Origin: Paramyrothecium sp. XJ0827
Taxonomy: Eukaryota > Ascomycota > Sordariomycetes > Hypocreales > Stachybotryaceae
Assembly (NCBI GenBank): GCA_020881915.1
Contig: JAJFPB010000007.1
Location: 1 to 64,000, forward strand
DNA: 64,000 nucleotides
Direction: 5' to 3'
The first letter of the stretch is position 1. Each line of letters opens with the position of its first letter. The position numbers were made by a program, and so were the translations under genes. Under the pieces are notes generated by a model. That model saw nothing but the letters and a program-made list of their open reading frames with translations. It made no database searches and had not been told where the DNA came from. Positions 48,271 to 60,117 of the stretch are shown piece after piece.

Positions 48271-50132
48271 ACGTACATGTATAGCGAGTGGGACAGACAA
48301 GCGAGTGGGACACAAATCCTAACCCTCTGCATAGCAACTTCAATAAAAACACAACAGACCATTTGATCATTTAGAACTAACTGCTATACTCATCTCCAGA
48401 GGCTGGAATATCTGCTTTACATGTTCTTACATTATGCCCGGGCTTGCCGCAAATGCCACAGCGTCTTTCCCTCGGTTGCGCTGATCTTCCTTGACCACCT
48501 CTCCTCGACGATTCGGCCACTATCTGCATATTCACATCCGTTTGATCAATTGATGCCTGACCTTCCTCTACAGTCATCATCCCTCCATTGCGTAGGCGTT
48601 TTCTTTTTTTCTCTGCGGCGCCGGCTTAGTATCTCATTTGCCTCTCGAAGATCCCGGACCTCAGCCCTAAGTAATGTCATCTCATGCATTGTTCCCTTTA
48701 AACCCTTGGTCATTGACTTTAAAGCCTCGATAATTGATGCCGGAGAGCTACTATGATGTCTCTCAATTCGTCTTCTTAGATATTCAGATTGAGATTCAGT
48801 TTCCCTGACTGTCTTTGGCGTCTTTGAAGTCCAAAGGGCCGGAAGCTCTGGCTCACCTAAAGGAGGCGTTGGAGTTCGTAATTGGATATCAAGCCTCGAG
48901 ATCACATGGTTCGCATCAAGAGGAACAAGCCCGGCCCCTCTAAAGCCTCCCTGGATATTGTTCTTTGTCATAGTGGCTTGATGTGCGGCGTGGAAGGCAG
49001 GTAAGAACTCGGTCTTTGAGATATGTGTAATAGAGCATTTAATCAACTGCTCAATTTTCTCGACCATAAGCTTGTTTTAGCGGCCCAAAGCAACCCACAT
49101 CAAGCGGCTGGAGTAGGTGAGATGAATGAGGTGGCATACAAAGCGTAATGATCTTATTCTCCTTGCAGTAATCTTCAAAGAGGACCGAGTGGTGGCTTTC
49201 ATGCCCGTCAAGGATCAGAAGACGATAGGCACCATTTGATCTTTTTATTGTATGCCGATTGAAGTGCTTTAGCCACTCGAGGCCCGTCTTGTTATCGGTC
49301 CAGCCATTCTTAGTGGTTGCAATAGCCCAGTTGCCCGGGAGGTTGCTTTCTCGATACCAACTGGAGAGATGATATTGGCCCGCAACAATGATGAACGGCG
49401 GCAGCGCCCAACCTTCTGCATTAATCGATTGAATCGTTGTAACCCACTCACGGTTTCCAGGCTGAACCCTTTTAGGATTTGCACGCCTTTCTGTGCCCGT
49501 AACAACCATACCGCTCGTAATAACACCCATCATAAAGCCAGTCTCATCAAAGTTATACCAATCATTTGATCTTATGCCGTACTTCGCGACTATATTCTCT
49601 ACAAGCGAGAACCACGCGTTTATTACGACTGGATCTTCGCATTTGGCTCTCTGATAGTCATATCTGCGAAAGAAACGCGTCTTGAGCTGTGGTTGCCGCC
49701 TGACGAAGTTTGAAGCCCAGCGTGTTCCGACAGAAGGCGCATCGCGATCAGCAAGCAGTCGATTGGCCATATCTTCAACACCACAAAGCCGGGGGGAAAA
49801 CCCTCGTGTATCCAGGTCAAGGACGTATTCAACTATCGTCTGTTCCTCAAGATCAGATAGTTTACGCGAATTAGCCATAGTATCGCCCCGGAACTGTTTG
49901 CCATGCTTCCGATTGTGCAATGATTGGCGAGGGATATTATACATCTGCGCAGCGCATCGCAGGCTTAATTTTGGGTTTTCTTGAAGGGCTTGAAGTGCAA
50001 GATTGATATTAGCTTCATTTCTTTGGCTTGACATGCTTAGTTGTGGTGAATCATTTGATCTTTTGGTGATGATGTAGGTTGAGGGATTTTTGTCCCACTC
50101 GCTTGTCTGTCCCACTCGCTATACATGTACGT
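48271..50132 (-). mobile_element. Fot1/pogo-type DNA transposon, 1,862 bp, not RIP-mutated
   Basis: Perfect 42-bp terminal inverted repeats (48271-48312 and 50091-50132) beginning ACGTACATGTATAGCGAGTG, flanked by TA on both sides, the target duplication of the Tc1/mariner superfamily. Inside each TIR the word GCGAGTGGGACA occurs twice with a 17-bp period. Composition is ordinary, in sharp contrast to the AT-rich surroundings, so the insertion post-dates the RIP of its neighbours or has escaped it. The transposase fills almost the whole element. Confidence 0.95.
48377..50115 (-). pseudogene. Pogo/Fot1 transposase with CCHC tail, two one-base insertions
   Basis: Residues 1-354 (from 50115) hold a psq-type helix-turn-helix (PKLSLRCAAQMYNIPRQSLH), a CENP-B/Tc5-like DNA-binding domain (SPRLCGVEDMANRLLADRDA) and the DDE core: YNFDETGFMMG, LILDGHESHHS and LLQPLDVGCFGPLK, with 35 residues between the second and third Asp. 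The frame breaks at a T4 run (49055-49058, AAAA on the coding strand), continues from THISKTEFLPAF through GGFRGAGLVPLD, and breaks again in an A7 run near 48605 before the C-terminal zinc knuckle CGICGKPGHNVRTC. Each break is repaired by removing one A. An internal start MSSQRNEANINLALQ is also plausible. With the breaks as written, only the DDE part is made. Confidence 0.9.
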
Positions 50133-50464
50133 TATATAAATATATATAATATAAAAATAATAATCTCTAAAAAAAATATATAAAATATTAAAATAGTAAT
50201 TTAAATATATAAAAAATAAAATAAAATACTATAATATATTATCTTTTATAGCTTTAAGTCTTAAATAGCTTTATAGCTAGGGAAATATATTAGATTAGAG
50301 ACCCTATATATAAGTATAATATATATTAAGACTTTATAACTTAAAAAATAAATATAAAGCTTAAATATATTTAATATAGCTTTAATTAAATAAAGGCCCT
50401 ATAAATTATTAAAAGAAGTAAAATAAAGATAATTTATATATCTTATAATCTCTGCGGTCTAATA
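50133..50464 (+). mobile_element. 3' end of a family-A LTR element (internal end plus 177-bp LTR)
   Basis: The LTR is 50288-50464. The 150 bp before it is the reverse complement of the sequence just inside the LTR of the complete element at 51588-51730, so this is the 3' end of a plus-oriented relative. The rest of the element is not contiguous. Immediately after the LTR the pogo transposase relic resumes mid-gene, so this element also sits within that transposon. Confidence 0.75.
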
Positions 50465-51410
50465 AGATCTAGTTATAATAAAGGCATGGTTTTGCCTTAT
50501 AGAGAATATAATTATAAAATATAGTATCTAAGATAATAATACCTATAACTTTAATAAGACTAGATTTATAATAGGCCTTATCTCCTATAAGATAGTTATT
50601 ATATCTTTGGATAGTTATATAGATATAAAGAAGAAATAGCCTAGTAATTAAGAATAGGTAATAGTAATCTAAGGTATTAAGGTATTAGGTTTTTATATCC
50701 CGCTATTTATTATTATTACAGGTAAATACCACCTCTTTATATAATATAAAAATAGCCCTCTACTACATAAATAGGTTATTATAACTACTAAAAACAGCTA
50801 GACTACAAATATAAGAGGTCTTAAATAGATTTAGTACTTTAATAAGTATACTTAAGTGCGAACTAAGAATATATATTGCCTTCTTATTCTTAATAGCCAT
50901 AAAAGCTACTACTCTATTAAATTCAAGAATTATTACAAGGAGAATAAGATTATTACTCTCTATATGCCTTTATATTTATCTTATATTCTCTAATCTCTTA
51001 ATATTAGTTATTTTAGCCCACTAAAGGCAGTATATAATTAGTAAATTAAGGGCAAGATAAAGGTTAGGGTTATATATATTACCAAAGAGGACTTCTTTAT
51101 TATATTCTATATTACTTTTTAAGCCTTAATAAGCAAGAAAAATATATAGGGAGGATTTGGAGGGACTGGGCTTATACCTTATAGTCTAGATATTATTTTA
51201 GTAAGGCTAGATACAAAGTTAAAGACTCTAATACCTCTTAGTATAAGTTATAGGAATCCCAAGCCTTAGACTACAAGAATACTAACAAACATATTAGAGG
51301 CAATTTCATAATATAATTTTCTTAAGAATCAAATCTCCTATTACTAAGGAAGCTCTCTAATATTAATTATTAAAGCTCTTAACTAATTTATATAGGGGGG
51401 CAAAGGGAAT
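50465..51410 (+). pseudogene. RIP-mutated pogo-type transposase relic, middle part
   Basis: The plus strand reads DLVIIKAWFCLIENIIIKYS, YNFNKTRFIIGLIS (YNFDETGFMMG in the fresh copy), LILNSHKSYYS (LILDGHESHHS), ENKIITLYMPLYLSYILQSL followed by NISYFSPLKAVYN, and KEDFFIIFYITF ... GGFGGTGLIPYSLDIILVRL. Asp-to-Asn and His-to-Tyr changes and TAG stops are RIP-type. The N-terminus is cut off by the LTR ending at 50464, and the C-terminus continues at 58082 beyond the inserted LTR element. Confidence 0.88.
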
Positions 51411-54400
51411 TATTAGACTATAGAGATTATAAGATATATAAATTATCCTTACTTTACTTCTTTTAGTAATTTATAGAACCTTTATTTAATTAAAGCTATA
51501 TTAAATATATTTAAGTTTTATATTTATCTTTTAAGTTATAAAATCTTAGTATATACTATACTTATATATAGGGCCTCTAATCTAATATATCTCCATAACT
51601 TTAAAGCTATTTAAGATTTAAAGCTATAAAAAATAATATATTATAGTATTTTATTTTATTTTTTATATATTTAAATTACTATTTTAATATTTTATATATT
51701 TTTCTTAGAAATTATTATTTTTATATTATATATATTTATATAATAGATCTTTAAATATATATTTATATACTAAGTAAATTATTTATATTATTTAAATAAT
51801 CTTTATATTAAATATTATTATTAAATAGCTTTTTATATTATATATTTATTAATTTAATAAATATAATAATTAAATATTTATTATTTATAATATATACTAC
51901 TATAATTAATATTTTATATAGCCTTATTAAGTATTACTACTTTAAATATATATATTATAATTCTTATTTTCTTTAAGTTCTTTTTTTTTTTTTTTTTATA
52001 TTATTTTATAATAATATAAGTACTTATATTATTTATTTTTTTCTTTAATTTTTTTAAGCTTTCTTTTAGTATTTTAAAGAATTTATTAATTCTTTATTAA
52101 ATAACTTTATTATTATAAGCTTTTTTATTATTATAATATTATAAATTTATTTTAAGATTTAGAATTTACTTTTAAAGCTTATTTATTAATTTTAAGTAAT
52201 AATATTATATTTAATATTTTATTCTTTTTAAATAAGATCTTATATAAAATTCTATTTCTTAAATTAATTATATAAATTACTAATTTAATATTTATAATTT
52301 CTTTTTATTATTATTTAATAATATATTAATATATATATATATTAACTTATTCTTATAGTAATTACTTAAGTATAGATTTTAATTTTTTAAATTTTATTTA
52401 TATATTTTAATATTTATTTATTTATAAAAAGAAATAAAAATATAAAATATTTTATAAGATCTACTTAAATATTACTTTTATAAATATTAATAATAAGAAA
52501 TATTAAAAAATCTTAATAAAAATAAATACTATAAGTACTATATTAATAGTAATTTTTATTACTTTATATAAGTACTTTTTATATTTTAAAACTTATTTAA
52601 TTAATTTAAAGCTTATAATTATTATAATTTTCTTTTAATTACTTTTTTTTTAAATTATATTTAATAATTTTTATAAAAATTAATTATAAAATATACTTTT
52701 TTAAGATTTATTTTTATTATTTAAGTCTTAAATATTAATTTTAAATAAAAGTATAATTATTATATATAAATAATTAAATTTATATATTATAGAATTATTT
52801 TTAATAATATTTTTTTTTTTAATAATTCTTATTTTTAATAAATATAATTTAAATTAATAATTTATAGTATATTTTTAATTTAATATATATTATTATATAT
52901 AATAATATAGTTTTTAAATAAATAAATTAATTTATTAGTTTTTAATATTACTTTTAATTTATTTTAAATTTAAATTATAATTATAAAATTTATTTATAAT
53001 AAATTAAGTTTTTTTAAAATTAAAGATTTTAAAATATATTTTTAATACTTTTTTATTTTATAGTTTTTTAATTTATTATTTTTATATTTAATTCTTAATT
53101 TTAATAAATTTAAATTAAAATTAATTTTTAATAAGTTATTAATTTTATAATATTTTTATTAAATTATTTATAATTAACTTTAAATTTTATTTATATATTA
53201 TTAAAATTATTTTTTATTAAATATATTTTTATAATTAATAATTATAAATATTTATATATTTAAGTTTAACTTTTTATTTTTTAATTAAATATTTTAATAA
53301 ATTAATTATTTATTAATTATTATATATAAAATTTAAAATAAAAATCTAAAACTTAATTTTTAAATATTTAAGTAATTTTTATTAAAATAATTTTTTTAAA
53401 GCTTATATAAATATAAGTAATTTAATTTTTATTATTAAAATTATTATTATATTTTATTTATTTACTTATTAATTAATTAAGCTTCTAAAAAGCTTTATAA
53501 TATATATTTATAAGCTTTTTTTTATTTAATAAATTATTAGTAAAAATATATTACTATACTTTATAAATCTATTAACTTCTTTAAACTATAAAACTAAATA
53601 ATAAGTTTTATATATATAATTTAAGATTTAATTTAAAGCTTTTATATATTTTTAAAATAAATTATATATAAATTATATAAAATATAATATAATAAAAGTA
53701 ATATTTAATTTATTTATTATAATTATATATAAAACTAAATTAATTATTTATTTATATTAATTAGTAATTTTATTACTTATAATTTATTTATTTAAAAAAA
53801 CTTTATTTTTTTATTAAAAATATAATCTTTTATTTCTTAATTTATAATTTATATATTTTTTTAAATATATAATTTAAATTACTTATAATAGTTTTTAATT
53901 TTAATTATAATAAATCTTAATTTCTAAGAACTATTAAAGATTATTTCTACTTATTAAATAATATTTTATTTTTAAATCTTTAATTATTTAATTAGTTCTT
54001 TATTTAATTTTTTAATTTTTATTAAAGATTAATATAATATTATTAATATAAAAATAATAAAATCTTTTCTTAAGTATAATAATAAAATTCTTATAAAATA
54101 GATTTAAAATATAAGTTATATAAGACTTTTTAAGCTTTATTTATTATAAAAGAAATATAATTTATAATTTATATAATATTTTCTTTAATAATAAAACTTA
54201 TTTTTTAATTTCTTTATTTTAATATTTTAAAAAAGCTTTATAAAAATATTACTTAGTAATTTAATATTTATAAATATATTTATTATATTAAATTAAAGTA
54301 ATTTTAAATTAAATCTTATTATAATTATAAGTAATATTTAAAAGAATTTTCTAGCTAATATAATTATATAAATCTTCTTAATTAAGATTTTTATTATTAA

Positions 54401-57400
54401 TTTTCTTATACTATAAGTCTTATTTTATATTTATAAAGATAATTATACTTATTAAACTTATATATATAAATTTATATATAATTTAATATTTATAAGTTAT
54501 AAATATATAAATTATATCTTAAAATTTATTTCTAAGACTTTATTTACTTATAATTTTCTAAATAATTTTTTTTTACTTTTTAAATTTAATTTTAAATTTA
54601 TATTTAATTAAGTTACTATATAATTTAAGTACTTAAGATATATTTTTATAATAATATTTATACTTATTAGAATTAAGATTTAAATAAGTATTTTAAGACT
54701 TATATTTAAAGTTTAATTTATTATAGCTATATTTATAATATATTACTTTAATAAGAATCTTTTCTTTTATTCTTATTAAAGAAATAATTAATATTTTAAT
54801 ATAAAATACTTAATTTATTATTAGATTTCTTTATAAGATCTTAATATAATATTCTAGTTTATTTCTTAATTCTATTAATTATATTAAGAAGCTTATAACT
54901 AGATTTTCTAAAAAAAAGAAAAATTAAAAGCTTAATTAAGTATATTCTTACTTTTTTACTTTATCTTTTTCTTTTTAATTTCTAGAATTTATTTTTAAAT
55001 CTTTAATAAGCTCTTTATAGCTTATTTATTTTATTTTAAACTTACCTTTATTATAAAAAAGGTATTTTATTTAATTAATTTTCTTTAAAGTTATAAGAGC
55101 TTAAAACTATTTTTATATCTCTTTAAGAGATTATTTATTAATTTCTTTTTTAATCTAAAGATTATTTAGATTATATAACTTTTCTTTATTAAAAATAATA
55201 TTTTATATTATATAAATATAATTAATAACTAAGTTCTATACTTAAAAAATATTTTAGGAATTATATTTAATTAAATAATTAATTTAGGTTTTTAGTTTTA
55301 TATATAATTTTAATTTATTTATTTTTTATTATACTTTATTTATTATAATAAATACCTTATTTCTTAGAATCTTTAATTAAATTACTTAAGATTATAAATT
55401 TCTAAATAAGTCTTAAATCTATAAAAAGAAACTCTTATATAAAGTTTTTTACTTAAGTTTCTATTTTAGGATTTAATTTAGTAAGTAAATTACTATTTTT
55501 ATTATCTTTAGTTATAAATCTAATAATAAGTTACTTTTAAGTATTAAGAATCTTACTTTTTTTTTTATTACTTTCTTAAAATATTCTTCTAAATTATTTT
55601 ATTATTATATATAAAATATACTTTTATTTACTTTAATAATTTCTTTTTTTAGTTATTTATAAATTATTTAATTTCTTTAAAGCTTATTATTTATTTTAAT
55701 AATTTAAAATTTTACTTTATACTTCTTTTAAAGTAATTATATAATACTTTATAATATTATTATTAAGCTTATTTCTTTATAATTTATAAAGTAATAATTT
55801 TATATAAAATTTATTTTATAATTTATTATTATTATATAAGAAATATATTTATTAATTCTAACTTAATAATTATAAAAGTTAATTAATATTTATTTCTTTA
55901 ATTTTATATTCTAATTATAAAATTTTTAATATTTTTTTTTTTTTTTTTTATTTAATATATATATATTATATTATATTATATTTAATTTCTTTATTTAAGT
56001 ACCTTAAGTTATATTTATTAGATATTTTAGTACTTTAAGTTTTAAATAATTAAGGTATTTATATTAAATTTCTATTAAAATATATTTAGGTTTTTTTTTT
56101 TTATTTAAAAATATAATATAGCTAATTTATTATAAATAAGACTTACTTTTTAATTTTAAATTAATATTTTATAATATATTAATTAAAATATATTATTAAT
56201 ATATATAATATATTTCTACTATTATATTTAATAATATTATTACTATTTTATTAATTTTACTAGTAATCTTATTTCCTAAGGTATTTAAGAAATATTAAAT
56301 TAATTTCTATTTATAAATAAAATATAATATAATTTAAAGTAATAACTTATAATTTCTTCTTTAAGTTTTATATTTTAATTTTTATATTTTTATATTTAAG
56401 AAGAAATAAATATTATACTTTTATATAAATAATTTCCTCTTATATATATAAGAAATAAGTAAATCTTTTAAATAAATTAAAAATATATAATATTATATTT
56501 AAATCTAGAATTACTAAGTCTTATAATAGATATTTATAACTTATTATTAAAAAAAATATTACCTTTATTAATATATAAATATATTTTATTTTTAATTAAT
56601 TTAAAGTCTTTATTAAAGCTTTTTTTCTTTTATAAATTTTATATATAATTCTTATACTTTCTTATTTTCTTTTAATTTTTTTTTTTAATTCTTTAAAGAG
56701 CTTTTATATTTTTTATATTTTAAAGATATACTTTAAGGAAATATTACTTAATAGAAAGTACTATTTAAATTATAATAAAACTTATTATATAAAATATATT
56801 TCTTTTTTTTTATATTTTAGTAATTTAATTTTATTTATATATTAATATTTAATTAATTATAATCTTAATTCTTTAAGTAATAAATTAATTTATTTCTTAA
56901 AATTTAATTTTAAGCTTTAAAATATTAATTTAAAGCTTTTTTTTAAAATCTACTTTTTAGTAGGTTTTTAAAAAATTAATTTACTTTTTTAAAGCTCTTA
57001 TTAAAATTATATAATAAAAATTAAAATTTTTTTATTTTATTTTCTATTATATTCTTATTTTAATTTCTTTTTATATAAATAAAAATATTAAATCTTTATC
57101 TTAATTTTCTCTTTATATTATTAAATTATATTTTAGAGCTTTATATTTCTATTATATTTCTAAGTTTTATAATATATAATATCTACTTCTATTTTATAAT
57201 TTAATTTTTTTAATTAATTTTAAGATTTAAGATCTTATTTAGTATCTTAAAATAGTTTTCTTAGGCTTTTTTATATTAATAAGTATTATTTATTTTATAT
57301 ATTAATTTAAGATTTTAAAAGAACTAAAAAATATTATTATATTATATAGGAAATTTATTTTTAATCTTATAGATATTTATTATAAAAATATAAGTCTTAA

Positions 57401-58081
57401 TATAATATAAATTAATTTTCTTAATTATTTAATTTAAAATATTATAAATTCTATTTACTTTTTTATTATATATTTCTAAGTTATAGTAATAAAGTAATAT
57501 TTTATTTCTTAAAGCTTTTTTATTTATATTTTAAAAATTAAAATAGTTCTTTATAACTTATTTTTTAATTTTAGAACTTAATAATAACTTTAGATCTTTA
57601 ATTTATTATTTTAAGTATTAAAATATATATAGCCTTTTTAACTTTTCTTTTTATTTTTTATTAAAGTCTTTTAAATTATTTAAATAAGTAAGGTAATAAA
57701 TTCTTTTAATAATAATTTTTATATTATATATTTATTTAAATATATTCTAGTTCTTAAAGTAATTTAATAAGTAGATCTTAGTACCTATAATTAAAAATAT
57801 TATTATTTTTATATATATAACTAAGTATAACTTATTTTATTTAATTATAACTTATTTTAGTAATTATAACTACCTTAATATAATATAATTCTAAGACTCT
57901 TAATTATTAGATTATAAGAATTATAAAATATATAAATTATTTTTATTTTACTTCTTTTAATAATTTATAGGGCCTTTATTTAACTAAAGCTATATTAAAT
58001 ATATTTAAGCTTTATATTTACCTTTTAAGCTATAAAGTCTTAGTATATACTATACTTATATATAGGGCCTCTAGTTTAATA
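51411..58081 (-). mobile_element. Complete family-A LTR retrotransposon, 6.67 kb, RIP-mutated, with target duplication
   Basis: LTRs 51411-51587 and 57905-58081, both 177 bp and inverted relative to the copies at 37452 and 50288, so the element lies on the minus strand. The flanking five bases are GGAAT at 51406-51410 and GGAAT at 58082-58086, a perfect target-site duplication. The internal 6.3 kb is extremely AT-rich and I could not read a confident RT or integrase motif, so the superfamily is unassigned. It interrupts the pogo transposase relic. Confidence 0.88.
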
Positions 58082-58498
58082 GGAATTATATATTATATTG
58101 CACTTTTAAAGGCAGAGAATAAAGATCTCCAAGAGGCAAATAATATACTTAGCCAACGCCGGAGAACTAGAAAAACGCATCTGCAACAAGGAGTAGCAAC
58201 GACCTTAAAGGATGGTCAAGATCAGAAGGCTCAGATTAATGCGGATATTCAAATAAAGAAGGAAATGCAGGAAAGTAGTGGTTACAAACCACGGGACGAG
58301 ACGCGGAAAAGGCATTGTGGGCTCTGCAGCAAGACCGGCCACAATGCGCGAACGTGTTAAATTACAGTATTATCCTCTTTTTTATTAAATAGCAATTAGT
58401 TTTAATTGATTTCGGGTGTTATTATTGAGATATAATGCTAAAATATATGGTGGTTAAGATGGAGTGGACCACTTGCTTGTGTGGACCACTTGCTTGTG
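58082..58498 (+). pseudogene. 3' end of the interrupted pogo-type transposon (CCHC tail and TIR)
   Basis: From about 58100 the plus strand encodes LLKAENKDLQEANNILSQRR, a coiled-coil-like stretch matching LLRAEVRDLREANEILSRRR of the fresh transposase, and ends with the zinc knuckle CGLCSKTGHNARTC and TAA at about 58357-58359. Downstream, at 58464-58497, the 17-bp word GTGGACCACTTGCTTGT is repeated perfectly in tandem; this is the subterminal part of the right TIR. Base composition is near normal here, unlike the middle part left of the LTR insertion. Confidence 0.85.
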
Positions 58499-58885
58499 GT
58501 ATATGTTATAAGATATTAATTAAAGCTAATTTTATTGAAGTATTTATTATATTCAGTTTAGGTTATTAGTTTTCCTTTATACTTAGTTGTAATATTAGTG
58601 TAGGTTGTAATATTAAGACTATATGACCTAGTTCCTCATTATGTAGGCTATGGTATCTTGCTAACTAGTTGCAGAGCTGTAGTAGGGTAAATGGATGCCT
58701 AATATAAGGCAGAACGCTTGGCCGTTCACTGCTAATTTGTAATTAATAATCTATTTAATATTTCAAAGAAATAAAAGTAATATTAAGTATATCAGGCTTT
58801 AGCAAAGAATCTAGATTCTAGCCCATATTAGTCTGCATTAAGAGTTAGAAGTATTAATAATGAAAATGATGTGGCGTTAGGCTTA
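58499..58885. other. Intergenic, no gene recognised
   Basis: Moderately AT-rich with few RIP signs; no open frame. It forms the left border of the second gene island. Confidence 0.45.
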
Positions 58886-59308
58886 TTATTTGAGGCTCGT
58901 AGCATCCTTTGGTTTCTTGTTATTTAGCGCTAGCAGCATTCCCGCCAAGGCGCCTAGGTCATCTAGGTCATCGTCGGGGAGTACCAACGACTTAAACGGT
59001 ACGAAATTGTCTTCCTTGAACGTAAATCTATAAGACCACTGGCATGTAATAGCTGCACTTGTAATAAATGAATATTTTGAATTTCCACATGTCACGCCAG
59101 AAATCAAATGACCCGCCACACATAATTTTCTATAGTACTTGGTAAGGCCTACTGTAAACTCTATGTTCCCTTTATCTTTAGGGTATGTACACCTGACGTG
59201 TAGGACCAAGGATGCAGTCGGGTAGACGGGCAGTAGCCTAGCTCTTTTGCGATCGATGTTATTATATACATACCAACCTACAGAAAGATTAGAAGAATTT
59301 CCTATCAT
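58886..59308 (-). CDS. Hypothetical protein, 140 aa
   Basis: A single open frame from ATG at 59308, not recognised. It is predicted to be strand-rich with five Cys, a central HLISGVTCGNSKYSFITSAA stretch and an acidic LPDDDLDDLG segment near the C-terminus; no signal peptide or clear membrane helix. Codon use looks ordinary. It is divergent from the patatin relic (217 bp apart). It may be incomplete if an upstream exon exists. Confidence 0.5.
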   Translation of the reverse strand: MIGNSSNLSVGWYVYNNIDRKRARLLPVYPTASLVLHVRCTYPKDKGNIEFTVGLTKYYRKLCVAGHLISGVTCGNSKYSFITSAAITCQWSYRFTFKEDNFVPFKSLVLPDDDLDDLGALAGMLLALNNKKPKDATSLK

Positions 59309-59524
59309 CCCCTCGTTCCGGCAAATCCCGGTACCCCTAATTTATGACTTTCCCAGCAAAGTTTGCCTCCGATTCCAGTGCACGCCGTATAATCACATGG
59401 TGAGAACCTCCCCCTTCTACGGTATATCTCGGCTGTTGCAGCCGATCAGCCCGCAAATGGCAGTTAATTCATTCGCCTCCATCCTTGCCAACATCGATGA
59501 GGACGGACGACTCACTACAGCTCC

Positions 59525-59974
59525 ATGCCTAACAACGACATTCGTCTACTTGCATTAGACGGCGGCGGAGTTCGCGGTCTATCTTCACTGATGATTCTGC
59601 AGAATTTAATGTCTACCATCGACCCCGATTCTCCGCCCAAGCCATGCAATTATTTCGACATGATCGCCATCATGCTAAGGCGCCTCCGGATGACGGTCGA
59701 TGAATACATCACTGCTTATATAACATTATTCGGCCGGGTGTTCGAGAAGAAGAGCCACAGGGTCAAGATCAACGGTAAGCTGCGAGAGAGATTCGACAGT
59801 GCGGCGCTCGAGCTAGCGGTCAAGATGATCCTAACGGACAACGGCTACAGCGAAGACGCTCTACTTAAAGATCCCTCCATTACGGCTTGCAAAGTGTAAG
59901 CCTCTGCTTCCCTGTTTCCGTTACGGCACGGCTAATTAACAAGATTCATGTGTGCGACGTACAAATACACTTGA
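59525..59974 (+). pseudogene. Patatin-like gene, nucleophile elbow deleted and truncated
   Basis: Begins like fungal patatins: MPNNDIRLLALDGGGVRGLS with an intact DGGGVRG oxyanion loop and SLMILQNLM. The sequence then runs CNYFDMIAIMLRRLRMTVDE, whereas the family has YFDMIGGTSTGGLIAIMLGRLRM: nine residues containing the GxSxG serine are missing in frame. A GT-AG intron (59896-59943) is followed by FMCATYKYT and a TGA at 59972-59974, where the family continues through a T-x-S/E-TVCL segment; the same frame goes on DTVCLMSRSY, so TGA is a nonsense change. Nothing of the C-terminal half, including the DG dyad residue, is found downstream. Confidence 0.88.
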
Positions 59975-60117
59975 GACACGGTGTGCCTGATGTCTCGTAG
60001 CTATGCAAGCGCCTTCCAGGTTGTCATGCATATAGGAGAAGGAACACAAGGATACCGAAAAGCAGTGAGACATGAACCGTAGCCCATAAAATCATATGGG
60101 AGATTTCAAATAGGTAA

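Noticed and set aside
37452..50464. The two same-orientation 177-bp LTRs as ends of one 13-kb element
   Set aside because: Flanking five bases do not match (GACTT versus AGATC) and the interior consists of other elements; the left copy is better treated as solo.
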